The notes under the pieces are model-generated. The model was not told the origin of the DNA. It worked only from the letters and a program-made list of their open reading frames with translations, and ran no database searches. Shown in pieces: positions 37,563-46,872 of a DNA stretch of 64,000 nucleotides (the stretch's first letter is position 1; every line of letters begins with the position of its first letter). This DNA is from Mitsuaria sp. GD03876 (GTDB lineage Bacteria; Pseudomonadota; Gammaproteobacteria; Burkholderiales; Burkholderiaceae_C). The position numbers and the translations under genes are program-made. The DNA is taken from positions 89,826 through 153,825 of the forward strand of contig NZ_JAOCCU010000009.1 of assembly GCF_029840635.1 (NCBI RefSeq), in the 5' to 3' direction.

Positions 37563-39035
37563 ATGACCCGATTCCTGTCACCGGGCCCGCGATCCTCGCG
37601 CCCGTTCGCCTCATCGATCGTCCTTTCCCGTGTCCCCCTGGCCCTCGTCGTCGCGTTGACGCTCGCGGGCTGCGTGAACCTGGCGCCGGACTACCACCGA
37701 CCCGATCCCGCGGTGCCGCGGCGAGCCGAGGCCGCCGTGCCGGTCACCACGGAGGCCGCGTCGCTCGACTGGCACGCGGTGTTCCTGGACGCGCGGCTGC
37801 GCGGCGCCGTCGCGCTGGCGCTGCGCGAGAACCGCGACCTGCGCGTCGCGGCGCTGCAGGTCGAGCAGGCGCGCGCCGCCTTCCGGCAGACCGACGCGCA
37901 GCGGCTGCCGTCGATCGGCGGCTCGGCGACCGCCAGCCGCGGGGGCGCGGCCGGACAGGTGACACAACAGGTCTCGATGCAGCTGGCGCTGTCGAGCTAC
38001 GAGCTGGACTTCTTCGGCCGCGTGCGCAACCTGAGCGAATCGGCGCAGCAGGCGCTGCTGGGCGCCGACGAGTCGCGCCGCAGCGTGCGCCTGACGCTGG
38101 TGGCCGAGACGGCGACCGCCTGGCTGACCTGGGCCGCCGACCTGGAGCGCCAGCGGCTCGCCGTGCAGACGCTGCAGAGCCAGGAGCGCTCGCTGGCGCT
38201 GACGCAGCGCCGCCATGCGGCCGGCGCGGTGTCCGGACTGGTGCTGGCGCAGGCGGAAACCGCGGTGCAGAGCGCCCGGGCCGATGTCGCCGCGTATCCG
38301 GCGACGATCGCGCAGGACCGGAACGCGCTGGAGCTGCTGCTGGGCGCGGCGGTGCCGGCCGAGCTGGAACCGCGCGACGCGGACGCGCTCGCGACGATGA
38401 GCCTGCTGGTCGAGGTGCCGGCGGGCGTGCCCTCGAGCGTGCTGCAACGCCGGCCCGACGTGCTCGCCGCCGAGCGCGCGCTGATCGCCCGGCATGCCGA
38501 CATCGGCGCCGCGCGCGCCGCGCGCTTCCCGTCGATCAGCCTGACCGCGAGCGCGGGCACCGGCAGCAGCGCGCTGTCGGGCCTGTTCAAGTCGGGCAGC
38601 GGCAACTGGAACTTCGGGCCGTCGGCGTCGCTGCCGATCTTCGACGGCGGCGCGCGAGAAGCGGCGGTGCGCCAGGCCGAGGCCGGCCGCGACATCGCGC
38701 TGGCCACTTACGACAAGACGCTGCAGACGGCGTTCCGCGAGGTGGCCGACGCGCTCGCGGTGCGCGCGACGCTGGCGGACCGGCTGGCGGCGCAGCAGGC
38801 GCTGCTGGCTTCCAGCGAACGCCAGCTGCGCCTGGCCGAGACGCAGTACCGCGTCGGCAGCACGACGCAGCTGGACCTGCTGGACGCCCAGCGCTCGCTG
38901 GTCGGCGCGCAGCAGGCGCTGGTGACGCTGCGGCTGAGCGAGCAGCTCAACCGCATCACGCTCTACAAGGTGCTGGGCGGTGGATGGCGCGAGGACGCGG
39001 CGGACACCGCCGGCCCCGCGGCCGCGGCCGAATGA
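37563..39035 (+). CDS. Outer-membrane efflux lipoprotein (TolC/NodT family)
   Basis: The 490-residue protein forms the outer-membrane duct of a tripartite exporter. It has a lipoprotein signal peptide with lipobox LAGC (ALVVALTLAGCVNLAPDYHRP), then two repeats of the outer-membrane efflux protein domain with long helices (LRVAALQVEQARAAFRQTDAQRLPSI; YELDFFGRVRNLSESAQQALLGADESRRSVRLTLVAETATAWLTW; LQRRPDVLAAERALIARHADIGAARAARFPSISLTAS). The ATG at 37563 begins the signal. The adaptor gene follows 61 bases downstream and the ABC component after that, so the three form one operon. Confidence 0.93.
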   Translation: MTRFLSPGPRSSRPFASSIVLSRVPLALVVALTLAGCVNLAPDYHRPDPAVPRRAEAAVPVTTEAASLDWHAVFLDARLRGAVALALRENRDLRVAALQVEQARAAFRQTDAQRLPSIGGSATASRGGAAGQVTQQVSMQLALSSYELDFFGRVRNLSESAQQALLGADESRRSVRLTLVAETATAWLTWAADLERQRLAVQTLQSQERSLALTQRRHAAGAVSGLVLAQAETAVQSARADVAAYPATIAQDRNALELLLGAAVPAELEPRDADALATMSLLVEVPAGVPSSVLQRRPDVLAAERALIARHADIGAARAARFPSISLTASAGTGSSALSGLFKSGSGNWNFGPSASLPIFDGGAREAAVRQAEAGRDIALATYDKTLQTAFREVADALAVRATLADRLAAQQALLASSERQLRLAETQYRVGSTTQLDLLDAQRSLVGAQQALVTLRLSEQLNRITLYKVLGGGWREDAADTAGPAAAAE

Positions 39036-39096
39036 GGGCGTCGCGGCGCGCGTCGGCGCATGACGACGGCATGACCCTGGAATCGAGGGAGATCCG

Positions 39097-40302
39097 ATGA
39101 AGCAGTGGATGAGGCCGCGCCGGCTGGCGCTGGTCGTGGCGGGGCTCGTGATCGCGGGCCTGGTGGTCAAGGCGATCTGGTTCACGCCGCCGCCCCCGCC
39201 GCAGGTGACGTCGGCCGCGGTCGAGCGCGGCGACCTCGAGGTCAGCGTGCTGGCCACCGGCACGATCAACGCGTTCAAGCTGGTCAGCGTCGGCGCCCGG
39301 GCGACCGGCGAGGTCAAGCGGCTGGCGGTCGCGCTGGGCGACCGGGTCAAGGAAGGCCAGCTGATCGCCGAGATCGACGCGCTGACCCAGCAGAACGAGC
39401 TGCGCGACGCGCAGGCCTCGCTGCGCAGCGCCGAGGCGCTGCTGAATTCCCGCCAGGCGACGCTGGCCCAGGCCGAGCTGGCCGCGAAGCGCCAGCGCGA
39501 GCTCGCGGCCGCCGACGCGGGCGCGCGCGCCGACCTGGAGACCGCCGAGGCGGCGCTGAACACCGCGCGCGCGGATGTCCAGTCGCAGCAGGCGATGGTG
39601 GCGCAGTCCCGCATCAAGGTGGACACGGCGCAGCTGAACCTGGGCTACGCGAAGGTGCTCGCGCCGATGGACGGCACCGTGGTGGCGGTCGTCACCGAGC
39701 AGGGCCAGACGGTGAACGCGCTGCAGACGGCGCCGACGATCGTCAAGCTCGCGCGGCTGGACACGATGACGATCAAGGCCAAGATCTCCGAGGCCGACGT
39801 CCCCCGCGTCAAGCCCGGCATGCCGGTGTACTTCTCGCTGCTGGGCGAGCCGGACCGCCGCATCCAGGCGACGCTGCGCGCGGTCGAGCCCGGCGACACC
39901 ACGCTGGCCGATGCCACCGGGACGGCGGCGACGTCGAGCTCCTCCGGCACGACCAGCGCGATCTACTACAACGGCATCTTCGACGTCCCCAATCCCGACG
40001 GCACGCTGCGCATCAACATGACGGCGCAGGCGACGATCGTGCTGGCGCAGGCGAAGGCGGCGCTGTCGATGCCGGTGGCGGCGCTGGGCGCGCGCGACGC
40101 CAAGACCGGTCGCTACAAGGTCCGGGTGCTCGGCGCCGAAGGCCGCATCGAGGACCGCCAGGTCCAGGCCGGCCTGAACAACCGGGTCCGCGTGCAGGTG
40201 CTGGACGGGCTCAAGGAAGGCGAGAAGGTCGTCACCGCCGAGGCCGCGCCGGCGAGCGCCGCCGCCTCGGGCGAGGAGCATCACCCGCCGCCGGAGATGT
40301 GA
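39097..40302 (+). CDS. macA: MacA-like periplasmic adaptor of an ABC exporter
   Basis: The 401-residue protein links the inner-membrane pump to the outer-membrane duct. It has an N-terminal membrane anchor ([20 protein letters not shown]), a barrel-sandwich lipoyl half ([53 protein letters not shown]), a long alpha hairpin (residues about 95-185), the second lipoyl half ([29 protein letters not shown]) and a beta-barrel/membrane-proximal part. These are features of MacA. The stop is two bases from the MacB-like ATG, so the genes are coupled. Substrate (macrolide, lipopeptide, siderophore or toxin) is not predictable. Confidence 0.92.
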   Translation: MKQWMRPRRLALVVAGLVIAGLVVKAIWFTPPPPPQVTSAAVERGDLEVSVLATGTINAFKLVSVGARATGEVKRLAVALGDRVKEGQLIAEIDALTQQNELRDAQASLRSAEALLNSRQATLAQAELAAKRQRELAAADAGARADLETAEAALNTARADVQSQQAMVAQSRIKVDTAQLNLGYAKVLAPMDGTVVAVVTEQGQTVNALQTAPTIVKLARLDTMTIKAKISEADVPRVKPGMPVYFSLLGEPDRRIQATLRAVEPGDTTLADATGTAATSSSSGTTSAIYYNGIFDVPNPDGTLRINMTAQATIVLAQAKAALSMPVAALGARDAKTGRYKVRVLGAEGRIEDRQVQAGLNNRVRVQVLDGLKEGEKVVTAEAAPASAAASGEEHHPPPEM

Positions 40303-40304
40303 GC

Positions 40305-42260
40305 ATGGCAGCGCTGCTCGAACTGCGCGGCCTGGTGCGCGAGTACCCGGCCGGCGAAGGCACCGTCGCGGTGTTGCGCGATGTCGACCTGACGATCGAG
40401 GCCGGCGAGATGGTCGCCATCATCGGCCCGTCGGGCTCCGGCAAGTCGACGCTGATGAACATCCTGGGCTGCCTGGACCGGCCCACGCGCGGCAGCTACC
40501 GTGTGGCGGGCCTGGAGACCGGCGCGATGGACCCGGACGAGCTGGCGCGGTTGCGGCGCGAGCACTTCGGCTTCATCTTCCAGCGCTACCAGCTGCTGGG
40601 CGACCTGGACGCGGTCGGCAACGTCGAGATCCCGTCGATCTACGCCGGCGCGCGCACGGAGCACCGCCATTCGCGCGCCAAGGCGCTGCTGGCGCGGCTC
40701 GGACTGGCGGAGCGGCTGCATCACCGGCCGGGACAGCTGTCCGGCGGCCAGCAGCAGCGCGTGTCCATCGCGCGGGCGCTGATGAACGGCGGCGACGTGA
40801 TCCTGGCCGACGAGCCGACCGGCGCGCTCGACCAGGCCAGCGGCCGCGAGGTGATGAAGATCCTCGAGGAGCTGCATGCCGACGGCCACACGGTGATCCT
40901 GGTCACGCACGACGCGCAGGTCGCCGCGCATGCGCAGCGGGTCATCGAGATCAGCGACGGCGTCATCGTCGACGACCGGCGCCGGCCCGACGCCAAGCCG
41001 CCGGCCACGCTGGCCAAGCCCGATCCCGCGCCCTCGGGGCCGGCCTGGGGCGCGGTGCTCGGGCGGGTCGCGGAGGCGACCGGCATGGCGCTCAAGGCGA
41101 TGCTGGCGCACCGGCTGCGCACGCTGCTGACGATGCTGGGGATCATCATCGGCATCGCGTCGGTGGTCTCGGTCGTCGGCCTGGGGCAGGGCACCCGCGA
41201 GAAGGTGCTGGCCGACATCAGCGCCATGGGCACCAACACCATCGACGTCATGCCGGGCGAGGGCTTCGGCGACCGGCGCGCCGGGGCGATCCGCACGCTG
41301 CGCGCCGGCGACGCGGACGCGCTGGCGCAGCTGGAGTACGTCGACAGCGTCACGCCGTCGGTGGCGGTCAGCGCGGGACTGCGCTACCGCAACGTCGACG
41401 TGGCCGCGTCGATCTCCGGCGTCGGCGAGCAGTTCTTCCGCGTGCGCGGCTACACGATGGGGCAGGGGCGGGCGTTCGACGCGGTGTCGGTGCGCAACCG
41501 GGCGCAGGACGCGGTGATCGACGAGAACGCGCGCAAGACGCTGTTCCCGCATGGCGAGCCGGCGCTGGGCGAGGTGATCCTGCTGGGCAACGTGCCGGTG
41601 CGCATCGTCGGCGTGACGGCGAAGAAGGCGAGCGCCTTCGGCAACGACGACTCGATCAACGTCTGGATCCCCTACACGACGGCGATGAGCCGGATGACGG
41701 GGCAGGACTTCTTGCGCGGCATCACGGTGCGCGTGCGGGACGGGGTGCCGAGCGCGGCGGCCGAGCAGGGCATCAAGACGCTGCTGACGCAGCGGCATGG
41801 AGCGACGGACTTCTTCCTGTTCAACACCGACAGCATCCGCAAGACGGTGGAGCAGACGACGGCGGCGATCACGGCGCTGATCTCGGCGATCGCGTTCATC
41901 TCGCTGCTGGTGGGCGGGATCGGCGTGATGAACATCATGCTGGTGTCGGTGACGGAGCGCACCAGCGAGATCGGCGTGCGCATGGCGGTGGGCGCGCGCC
42001 AGAGCGACATCCTGCGGCAGTTCCTGATCGAGGCGGTGCTGGTGTGCCTGATCGGCGGCGGGCTGGGCGTGACCTTGGCGGTCGGCGCGAGCCTGCTGTT
42101 CAACCATTTCGCCGAGCAGGCGGGGTTCCGGATGCTGGTCTCGATGACGGCCATCGGCGGCGCGTTCGCGGTGTCCTCGCTGATCGGCGTGGTCTTCGGT
42201 TTCATCCCCGCGCGCAATGCCGCGCGGCTGGACCCGGTCGAGGCGCTCGCCCGCTCCTAG
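40305..42260 (+). CDS. macB: MacB-like ABC transporter, fused ATPase and permease
   Basis: The 651-residue protein has an N-terminal ABC ATPase with Walker [10 protein letters not shown] (residues 41-49), signature LSGGQ (145-149), Walker B VILADEP (D169, E170) and H-loop His in LVTHDAQ. The linker leads to the first transmembrane helix (about 265-295, [22 protein letters not shown]). A large periplasmic MacB domain follows, and three C-terminal helices ([25 protein letters not shown] onwards). This is the full MacB architecture. It drives export through the adaptor and duct encoded just upstream. No regulator gene lies next to the operon. Confidence 0.95.
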   Translation: MAALLELRGLVREYPAGEGTVAVLRDVDLTIEAGEMVAIIGPSGSGKSTLMNILGCLDRPTRGSYRVAGLETGAMDPDELARLRREHFGFIFQRYQLLGDLDAVGNVEIPSIYAGARTEHRHSRAKALLARLGLAERLHHRPGQLSGGQQQRVSIARALMNGGDVILADEPTGALDQASGREVMKILEELHADGHTVILVTHDAQVAAHAQRVIEISDGVIVDDRRRPDAKPPATLAKPDPAPSGPAWGAVLGRVAEATGMALKAMLAHRLRTLLTMLGIIIGIASVVSVVGLGQGTREKVLADISAMGTNTIDVMPGEGFGDRRAGAIRTLRAGDADALAQLEYVDSVTPSVAVSAGLRYRNVDVAASISGVGEQFFRVRGYTMGQGRAFDAVSVRNRAQDAVIDENARKTLFPHGEPALGEVILLGNVPVRIVGVTAKKASAFGNDDSINVWIPYTTAMSRMTGQDFLRGITVRVRDGVPSAAAEQGIKTLLTQRHGATDFFLFNTDSIRKTVEQTTAAITALISAIAFISLLVGGIGVMNIMLVSVTERTSEIGVRMAVGARQSDILRQFLIEAVLVCLIGGGLGVTLAVGASLLFNHFAEQAGFRMLVSMTAIGGAFAVSSLIGVVFGFIPARNAARLDPVEALARS

Positions 42261-42405
42261 GACGGGGAACGCGGCCGGTTCCCCGCCCTGTCGGGCGTCG
42301 ATGCAGTTCATGCCGGGCCGAAAGCAGTCTGTCGCAGGCGTCGATTCAGGCCATGGCCTGCGCCTAGACTGCGCCCCGACACGAAACCACCGAGGGAACC
42401 TCGCC

Positions 42406-42612
42406 ATGACCACCCGCTCCATCCGTCCCGTCGCCCTGCTGCTGGCCGCCGCCGCCGCCGTGCTGTCCACCGGCTGCGTGATCGCCCCGAACTCCACCGA
42501 AGCCAATACGCAGCGCATGGACGACGTGCGCAAGATGAGCGAGCAGGCCACCGCCACCTGCGGCGCGGGCAACGTCAAGGAAGTGAACTCGAAGAGCTTC
42601 ACCTGCAAGTGA
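42406..42612 (+). CDS. Small hypothetical lipoprotein
   Basis: The 68-residue protein has a lipoprotein signal peptide (VALLLAAAAAVLSTGC, Cys near residue 24) and a short mature tail (VIAPNSTEANTQRMDDVRKMSEQATATCGAGNVKEVNSKSFTCK) with a Cys pair. Small exported proteins of this type are common next to envelope genes, and no function is known. GAGGGAACC precedes the ATG. It lies 145 bases after the MacB-like stop and may share that transcript. Its TGA begins an 11-bp tandem repeat array. Confidence 0.78.
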   Translation: MTTRSIRPVALLLAAAAAVLSTGCVIAPNSTEANTQRMDDVRKMSEQATATCGAGNVKEVNSKSFTCK

Positions 42613-42664
42613 GCGGTCCCTGAGCCGGCCATGAGCCGCCCTTGAGCCGCTCATGAGCGGCCGC
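42610..42664. repeat. Five 11-bp tandem repeats starting at a stop codon (TGAGC...)
   Basis: Units start exactly at 42610, 42621, 42632, 42643 and 42654: TGAGCGGTCCC, TGAGCCGGCCA, TGAGCCGCCCT, TGAGCCGCTCA, TGAGCGGCCGC. The first TGA is the stop of the small lipoprotein gene. The 11-base period places TGA in all three frames. Similar stop-codon arrays occur at 11491 and 36784. Confidence 0.88.
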
Positions 42665-42768
42665 TTGCCCGGCGTCGAGCCGGGCGGCGGCACCTGCTGA
42701 CAGGACTGGACGCGCGGCCCCTCGAGGGCCGCGTATCGTTTCCGCTTGCCAACAACGCGGGAGACGAC

Positions 42769-43674
42769 ATGACCACCGAACGAGCGGAGCGGCCACTGGC
42801 CGGACGCGTGGCCGTGGTGACCGGCGGGAGCCGGGGCGCTGGCCGGGGCATCGCGCTGGAACTGGGCGCCGCCGGCGCGACGGTCTACGTGACCGGCCGC
42901 AGCACGCGGGCCGAGCCGGCGACGCAGTACGGCCAGCTGCAGGCCAAGGCGAAGCTCGCGGCGATCCCGGGATCGATCGACGACACCGCCGACGAGGTGA
43001 CCCGGCTCGGCGGCCGTGGCATCGCCGCGCGCTGCGACCACACCGACGAGGCGCAGGTGACGGCGCTGTTCCAGCGCGTGCAGGCGGAGCAGGGCGGCCT
43101 GGACCTGCTCGTCAACAACGCCTGGGGCGGCCATGAGGTGTTCAGCGGCGTCTTCGACGCGCCGTTCTGGGAGCGCTCGATGGACGAATGGGACGCGATG
43201 CTGGACCGCGGCGCGCGCAACCACCTGCTGGCCAGCCGCGCGGCGGCGCCGCTGCTGATCGCGCGCGGCCGCGGGCTGATCGTCACCACCACCTTCTGGG
43301 ACCGCGACCGCTACCTGAAGGGCAATGTGATCTACGACCTGGCCAAGGCGACGATGACGCGCCTGGCCGGCGGCATGGCGCAGGACCTGAAGCCGCACGG
43401 CGTCGCCTCGGTGGCGGTGTCGCCGGGGTGGATGCGGACCGAGTTCGTCCTCGCCGGCCATCACACCGACGAGGACCGGTGGCGCGAGCGCCCCGAGCTC
43501 GCCGGCACCGAATCGCCGCGCTACGTGGGTCGCGCGGTGGCGGCGCTGGCCGCGGACCCGGCGATCATGGATCGCACCGGCCGCGTGATGCGCGTCGGCG
43601 ACCTCGCGGCCGAGTACGGCTTCACCGATGTCGACGGACGCCGCATTCCGCCCTTCGAGTTGGACGCGTCCTGA
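42769..43674 (+). CDS. SDR-family oxidoreductase (DHRS1-like)
   Basis: The 301-residue protein has the cofactor motif TGGSRGAGRGIALELG (residues about 17-30), LLVNNAWGG, and the catalytic set IVTTTFWDRDRYLKGNVIYDLAKATMTRLAG with Tyr and Lys of YxxxK. The unusual NNAWGG and long insertion after it are typical of the DHRS1-like SDR group. The substrate is unknown. GGGAGACGAC precedes the ATG. It lies 59 bases upstream of the nitronate monooxygenase gene on the same strand and may be co-transcribed. Confidence 0.88.
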   Translation: MTTERAERPLAGRVAVVTGGSRGAGRGIALELGAAGATVYVTGRSTRAEPATQYGQLQAKAKLAAIPGSIDDTADEVTRLGGRGIAARCDHTDEAQVTALFQRVQAEQGGLDLLVNNAWGGHEVFSGVFDAPFWERSMDEWDAMLDRGARNHLLASRAAAPLLIARGRGLIVTTTFWDRDRYLKGNVIYDLAKATMTRLAGGMAQDLKPHGVASVAVSPGWMRTEFVLAGHHTDEDRWRERPELAGTESPRYVGRAVAALAADPAIMDRTGRVMRVGDLAAEYGFTDVDGRRIPPFELDAS

Positions 43675-43733
43675 CAGGGGCATTGCGCTTGCGCGATCAT
43701 CGCGACTCGTCCATCGAGTCCGGATCCGCCGCC

Positions 43734-44789
43734 ATGCCCACGTCCAGCGCGCCCTTCGCTCCGTTTTTCCTCGGCACCCGGTTGCCGCTGATCCAGGCGC
43801 CGATGGCCGGCGTGCAGGACGCGCGGCTGGCCATCGCGGTCAGCAACGCGGGCGGGCTGGGATCGCTGCCCGCGGCGATGCTGACGCCGGAGGCGCTGCA
43901 GCGCGAATTGAAGGCGTTGCGCGACGGCACCGACAAGCCGTTCAACGTCAACTTCTTCGCCCACACGCCACCGCCGCCCGACGCGGCCCGCGAGGCGCGC
44001 TGGCGCGATCGCCTCGGCGCGTACTACGCCGAGTTCGGCATCGACCCCGCGCAGATCCCGGCGGGACCGGGCCGCCAGCCGTTCTCGCCAGAGATCGCCG
44101 ACCTGGTCGAGCCCTTCCGCCCGCCGGTGGTCAGCTTCCATTTCGGCCTGCCGCCGGCGGACCTGGTCGCGCGGGTGAAAAGCTGGGGCAGCCTGGTGCT
44201 GGGCAACGCGACGACCGTCGAGGAGGCGCTCTGGCTCGAGGCGCATGGCGCCGATGGCGTGATCGCGCAGGGCTGGGAAGCGGGTGGCCATCGCGGCCAT
44301 TTCCTCAGCGACGACCTGACGCGACAGCCCGGCACGATGGCGCTGCTGCCGCAGATCGTGCGCGCGGTGAAGGTGCCGGTGATCGCGGCCGGCGGCATCG
44401 CCGACGTGCGCGGCATCCGCGCGGCGCTGGCGCTGGGCGCCTCGGCGGCGCAGCTCGGCACCGCCTTCCTGCTGTGCGACGAAGCCACCACCAGCGCGCC
44501 GCATCGCTCGGTGCTGCGCGACCCGGCGCACCACCACACGGCGGTGACCAACCTCTTCACCGGCCGCCCGGCGCGGGGCATCGTCAATCGCCTGATGCGC
44601 GAGGTCGGTCCGCTGAGCGAGGCCGCGCCGCAGTTCCCGCTGGCGACCTCCGGCATCGCGCCCCTGCGGGCTAAGGCGGAGGCGCAGGGCAGCGGCGATT
44701 TCTCGCCGCTGTGGGCGGGGCAGAATTTCGCCGCGCTGCGCGAGACCGGCGCCGCGGCGCTGGTGAGCGAGCTCAGCGCCGCGTTCTGA
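43734..44789 (+). CDS. Nitronate monooxygenase-like FMN protein
   Basis: The 351-residue protein is a TIM-barrel FMN enzyme of the nitronate monooxygenase/2-nitropropane dioxygenase family. Opening LPLIQAPMAGVQDARLAIAVSNAGGLGSLPAAML is the family start. FNVNFFAHTPPPP, GWEAGGHRG (active-site His in EAGGH), PVIAAGGIADVRGIRAALALGASAAQLGTAFL (phosphate-binding loop) follow. It would oxidise propionate-3-nitronate or related nitronates. The last 17 bases overlap the 3' end of the convergent LysR gene. Confidence 0.92.
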   Translation: MPTSSAPFAPFFLGTRLPLIQAPMAGVQDARLAIAVSNAGGLGSLPAAMLTPEALQRELKALRDGTDKPFNVNFFAHTPPPPDAAREARWRDRLGAYYAEFGIDPAQIPAGPGRQPFSPEIADLVEPFRPPVVSFHFGLPPADLVARVKSWGSLVLGNATTVEEALWLEAHGADGVIAQGWEAGGHRGHFLSDDLTRQPGTMALLPQIVRAVKVPVIAAGGIADVRGIRAALALGASAAQLGTAFLLCDEATTSAPHRSVLRDPAHHHTAVTNLFTGRPARGIVNRLMREVGPLSEAAPQFPLATSGIAPLRAKAEAQGSGDFSPLWAGQNFAALRETGAAALVSELSAAF

Positions 44790-45765
44790 CCGCCGCCCTC
44801 GTCTTCGCTTTCGCCGTCGCCGTCCCCGTAGCCGTCGCTTTCGCCGACGTCTCGGCCGGCGCGCGCGACGCGGCCTCGATCTCCCGCGCGGCCTCGATCA
44901 GCGCGCGCATCTTGGCCTGCTGGCCGGCGCGCCGCGGGAAGTAGAGGAACAGCCCCGGCTCCTCGACGCCGGCGCGCGGCAGCACCTGGCGCAGCGTGCC
45001 GGCGCGCAGTTCCTCGCGCACCAGCGGCTCGAACAGGTAGGCGATGCCCAGGCCCAGCAGCGCCAGCTCCTTCGCGTACAGCGAGTCCGTGACCCGCAGC
45101 GGCCCCGGCACGGCGACGGCCACCGGCTTGCCCTGCGCCAGCAGGTCCCAGTCGTAGACGGCGCCCGAGGTCACGAAGCGGTAGCCGATGCAGCGGTGAT
45201 CGGCGAGGTCGGCGATCGTGGCCGGCTCGCCGTGCGCTTCCAGATAGGCGGGCGAGGCCACCAGCGCCACGCGCAGCGGCGGCGTCAGCCGCACCGCCAC
45301 CATGTCCTGCGCGACGGTGTGGCCCAGGCGCACGCCGGCGTCGAAGCCGGCGGCGACGATGTCGGCCAGCCCGTCGTCGCTGAAGACCTCGACGACCAGG
45401 TCGGGATGGCGCGAGGTCAGCACCCGCAGCATCGGCGTGATCGCGATCGGCAAGGCGATGCGCGGCACGTTGAGCCGCAGCAGGCCGGCGACGCGGCCAC
45501 GTTGGGCGCCGACGTGATCGATGGCCTCGGCGATGCCGTCCAGCGCCGGGCCGAGCGCGGCGACGAAGGCCGCGCCGCTGTCGGTCAACCGGACGCTGCG
45601 CGTGGTGCGGGTGAACAGCGGCTCCCCGAGCGCGCGCTCCACCGCCTGCACCGCATGGCTGACCGCCGAGGCGCTCATGCCCAGCGCGTTCGCCGCCGCG
45701 GCGAAACCCTGGCGGCGGTGGACTTCGAGGACGATCGGCAGATGAGCGAGCAGCGTGCGGTCCAT
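44773..45765 (-). CDS. LysR-family regulator with low-complexity C-terminal tail
   Basis: The 330-residue protein has the LysR winged helix (residues 6-65, LPIVLEVHRRQGFAAAANALGMSASAVSHAVQAVERALG) and an effector domain ending near residue 295. The final 30 residues (ETSAKATATGTATAKAKTRAAVRTRR) are an Ala/Thr/Lys repeat coded by TCGCCGTCGCC-like sequence and lie outside the family. It is divergent from the SDR gene at 45901 (135 bases apart), which is the likely target. The tail overlaps the nitronate monooxygenase gene by 17 bases, so the tail may be a read-over into its neighbour. Confidence 0.9.
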   Translation of the reverse strand: MDRTLLAHLPIVLEVHRRQGFAAAANALGMSASAVSHAVQAVERALGEPLFTRTTRSVRLTDSGAAFVAALGPALDGIAEAIDHVGAQRGRVAGLLRLNVPRIALPIAITPMLRVLTSRHPDLVVEVFSDDGLADIVAAGFDAGVRLGHTVAQDMVAVRLTPPLRVALVASPAYLEAHGEPATIADLADHRCIGYRFVTSGAVYDWDLLAQGKPVAVAVPGPLRVTDSLYAKELALLGLGIAYLFEPLVREELRAGTLRQVLPRAGVEEPGLFLYFPRRAGQQAKMRALIEAAREIEAASRAPAETSAKATATGTATAKAKTRAAVRTRR

Positions 45766-45900
45766 TCATGCATCGTATCGAACAATGCTTGCGATCAGGA
45801 CCTCTTTATCGAAAGGTGGCTGGCGGCGACAGTGCAGCCATGCGCCGGGGAAACAACCCCGCACGCAGGCCCTCCGACACCACCGCACAAGGACTTCGCC

Positions 45901-46764
45901 ATGACCGCTTCGACCACTCCCCGCGCCGCCGCCGTCCAGACCTGGCTGATCACCGGCACCTCCAGCGGCCTGGGCCGCGCCTTCGCCCAGCACGCGATCG
46001 CCCAGGGCCACCGCGTCGTCGCCACCGCCCGCAAGCCGGAAGCGCTCGCCGACCTGGTCGCGCTGGCGCCGGACCGGGTGCTGGCGCTGCCGCTGGACGT
46101 GACGGTCGCCGGCGCGCCGGAAGCCGCCGTCGCCGCCGCGATCGAGCGCTTCGGCCGCATCGACGTGCTGATCAACAACGCCGGGTATGGCGTGTTCGGC
46201 GCGCTCGAGGAGACGCCGGACGCCGAGCTGCGCGCCCTCTTCGACACCAACTTCTTCGGCGCGATGGCGGTCACCCGTGCGGTGCTGCCGGCGATGCGGG
46301 CGCAGCGCGGCGGCGCGATCGTCAACCTGTCGAGCCTGGGCGGGCAGCTGTCGTTCGGCGGATTCAGCGCCTACTCGGCGACCAAGTTCGCGCTCGAGGG
46401 CGCCAGCGAGGCGCTGGCGCAGGAGGTCGCGCCGTTCGGCATCAAGGTGCTGATCGTCGAGCCGGGCCAGTTCCGGACCGAGCTGGCCGGCGGCGCGATG
46501 CGCCACATGCCGATCCTGGGCGTCTACGAGGAAGCGATCGGCGCGACGCGCCAGTTCGCCAAGGACATGCACCAGACCCAGCCGGGCGACCCGCGCAAGG
46601 CGGCGGCCGCGATCGAGCGGGCGATCGCCGCGCCGGACACGCCGCTGCGGCTGCAACTGGGCGGCGATTCGGTCGACGCCGTGAGGGCGCATGCCCAGGC
46701 GCTGCTGGCCGAGATGGCCGCGTGGGAGCCGGTCGCGCGCGGGACCGATTTCGACGCCGCCTGA
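45901..46764 (+). CDS. SDR-family oxidoreductase
   Basis: The 287-residue protein has TGTSSGLGRAFAQHAIAQGH as cofactor site, DVLINNAGYGVFGALEETPDAE, active-site Ser in IVNLSSLGGQLSFGGFSAYSATKFALEG and the YSATK catalytic motif. It belongs to the classical SDR group often annotated as oxidoreductase next to LysR or AraC regulators. AAGGA precedes the ATG. The divergent LysR at 44773 is its probable controller. The 3' end is separated from the convergent aldo/keto reductase gene by hairpin-rich sequence. Confidence 0.9.
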   Translation: MTASTTPRAAAVQTWLITGTSSGLGRAFAQHAIAQGHRVVATARKPEALADLVALAPDRVLALPLDVTVAGAPEAAVAAAIERFGRIDVLINNAGYGVFGALEETPDAELRALFDTNFFGAMAVTRAVLPAMRAQRGGAIVNLSSLGGQLSFGGFSAYSATKFALEGASEALAQEVAPFGIKVLIVEPGQFRTELAGGAMRHMPILGVYEEAIGATRQFAKDMHQTQPGDPRKAAAAIERAIAAPDTPLRLQLGGDSVDAVRAHAQALLAEMAAWEPVARGTDFDAA

Positions 46765-46820
46765 ACCACCCGATCAGCGTGATCGGCATGAGCCGCACGG
46801 GCCGCACGGGCCGCATCCAC

Positions 46821-46840
46821 CGGCCGCCTTCGGGCGACCG
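46821..46840. terminator. Hairpin between convergent SDR and aldo/keto reductase genes
   Basis: CGGCCGCC-TTCG-GGCGACCG forms a stem with one mismatch and a TTCG loop; a second GC-rich dyad follows (CGGCC at 46839 with GGCCG at 46856). There is no T run in either direction. GCCGCACGG repeats (46792-46814) precede it. It may act as a bidirectional termination zone. Confidence 0.4.
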
Positions 46841-46872
46841 GCCGGCTTGCCGGCTGGCCGCTTAGGCGCTCT

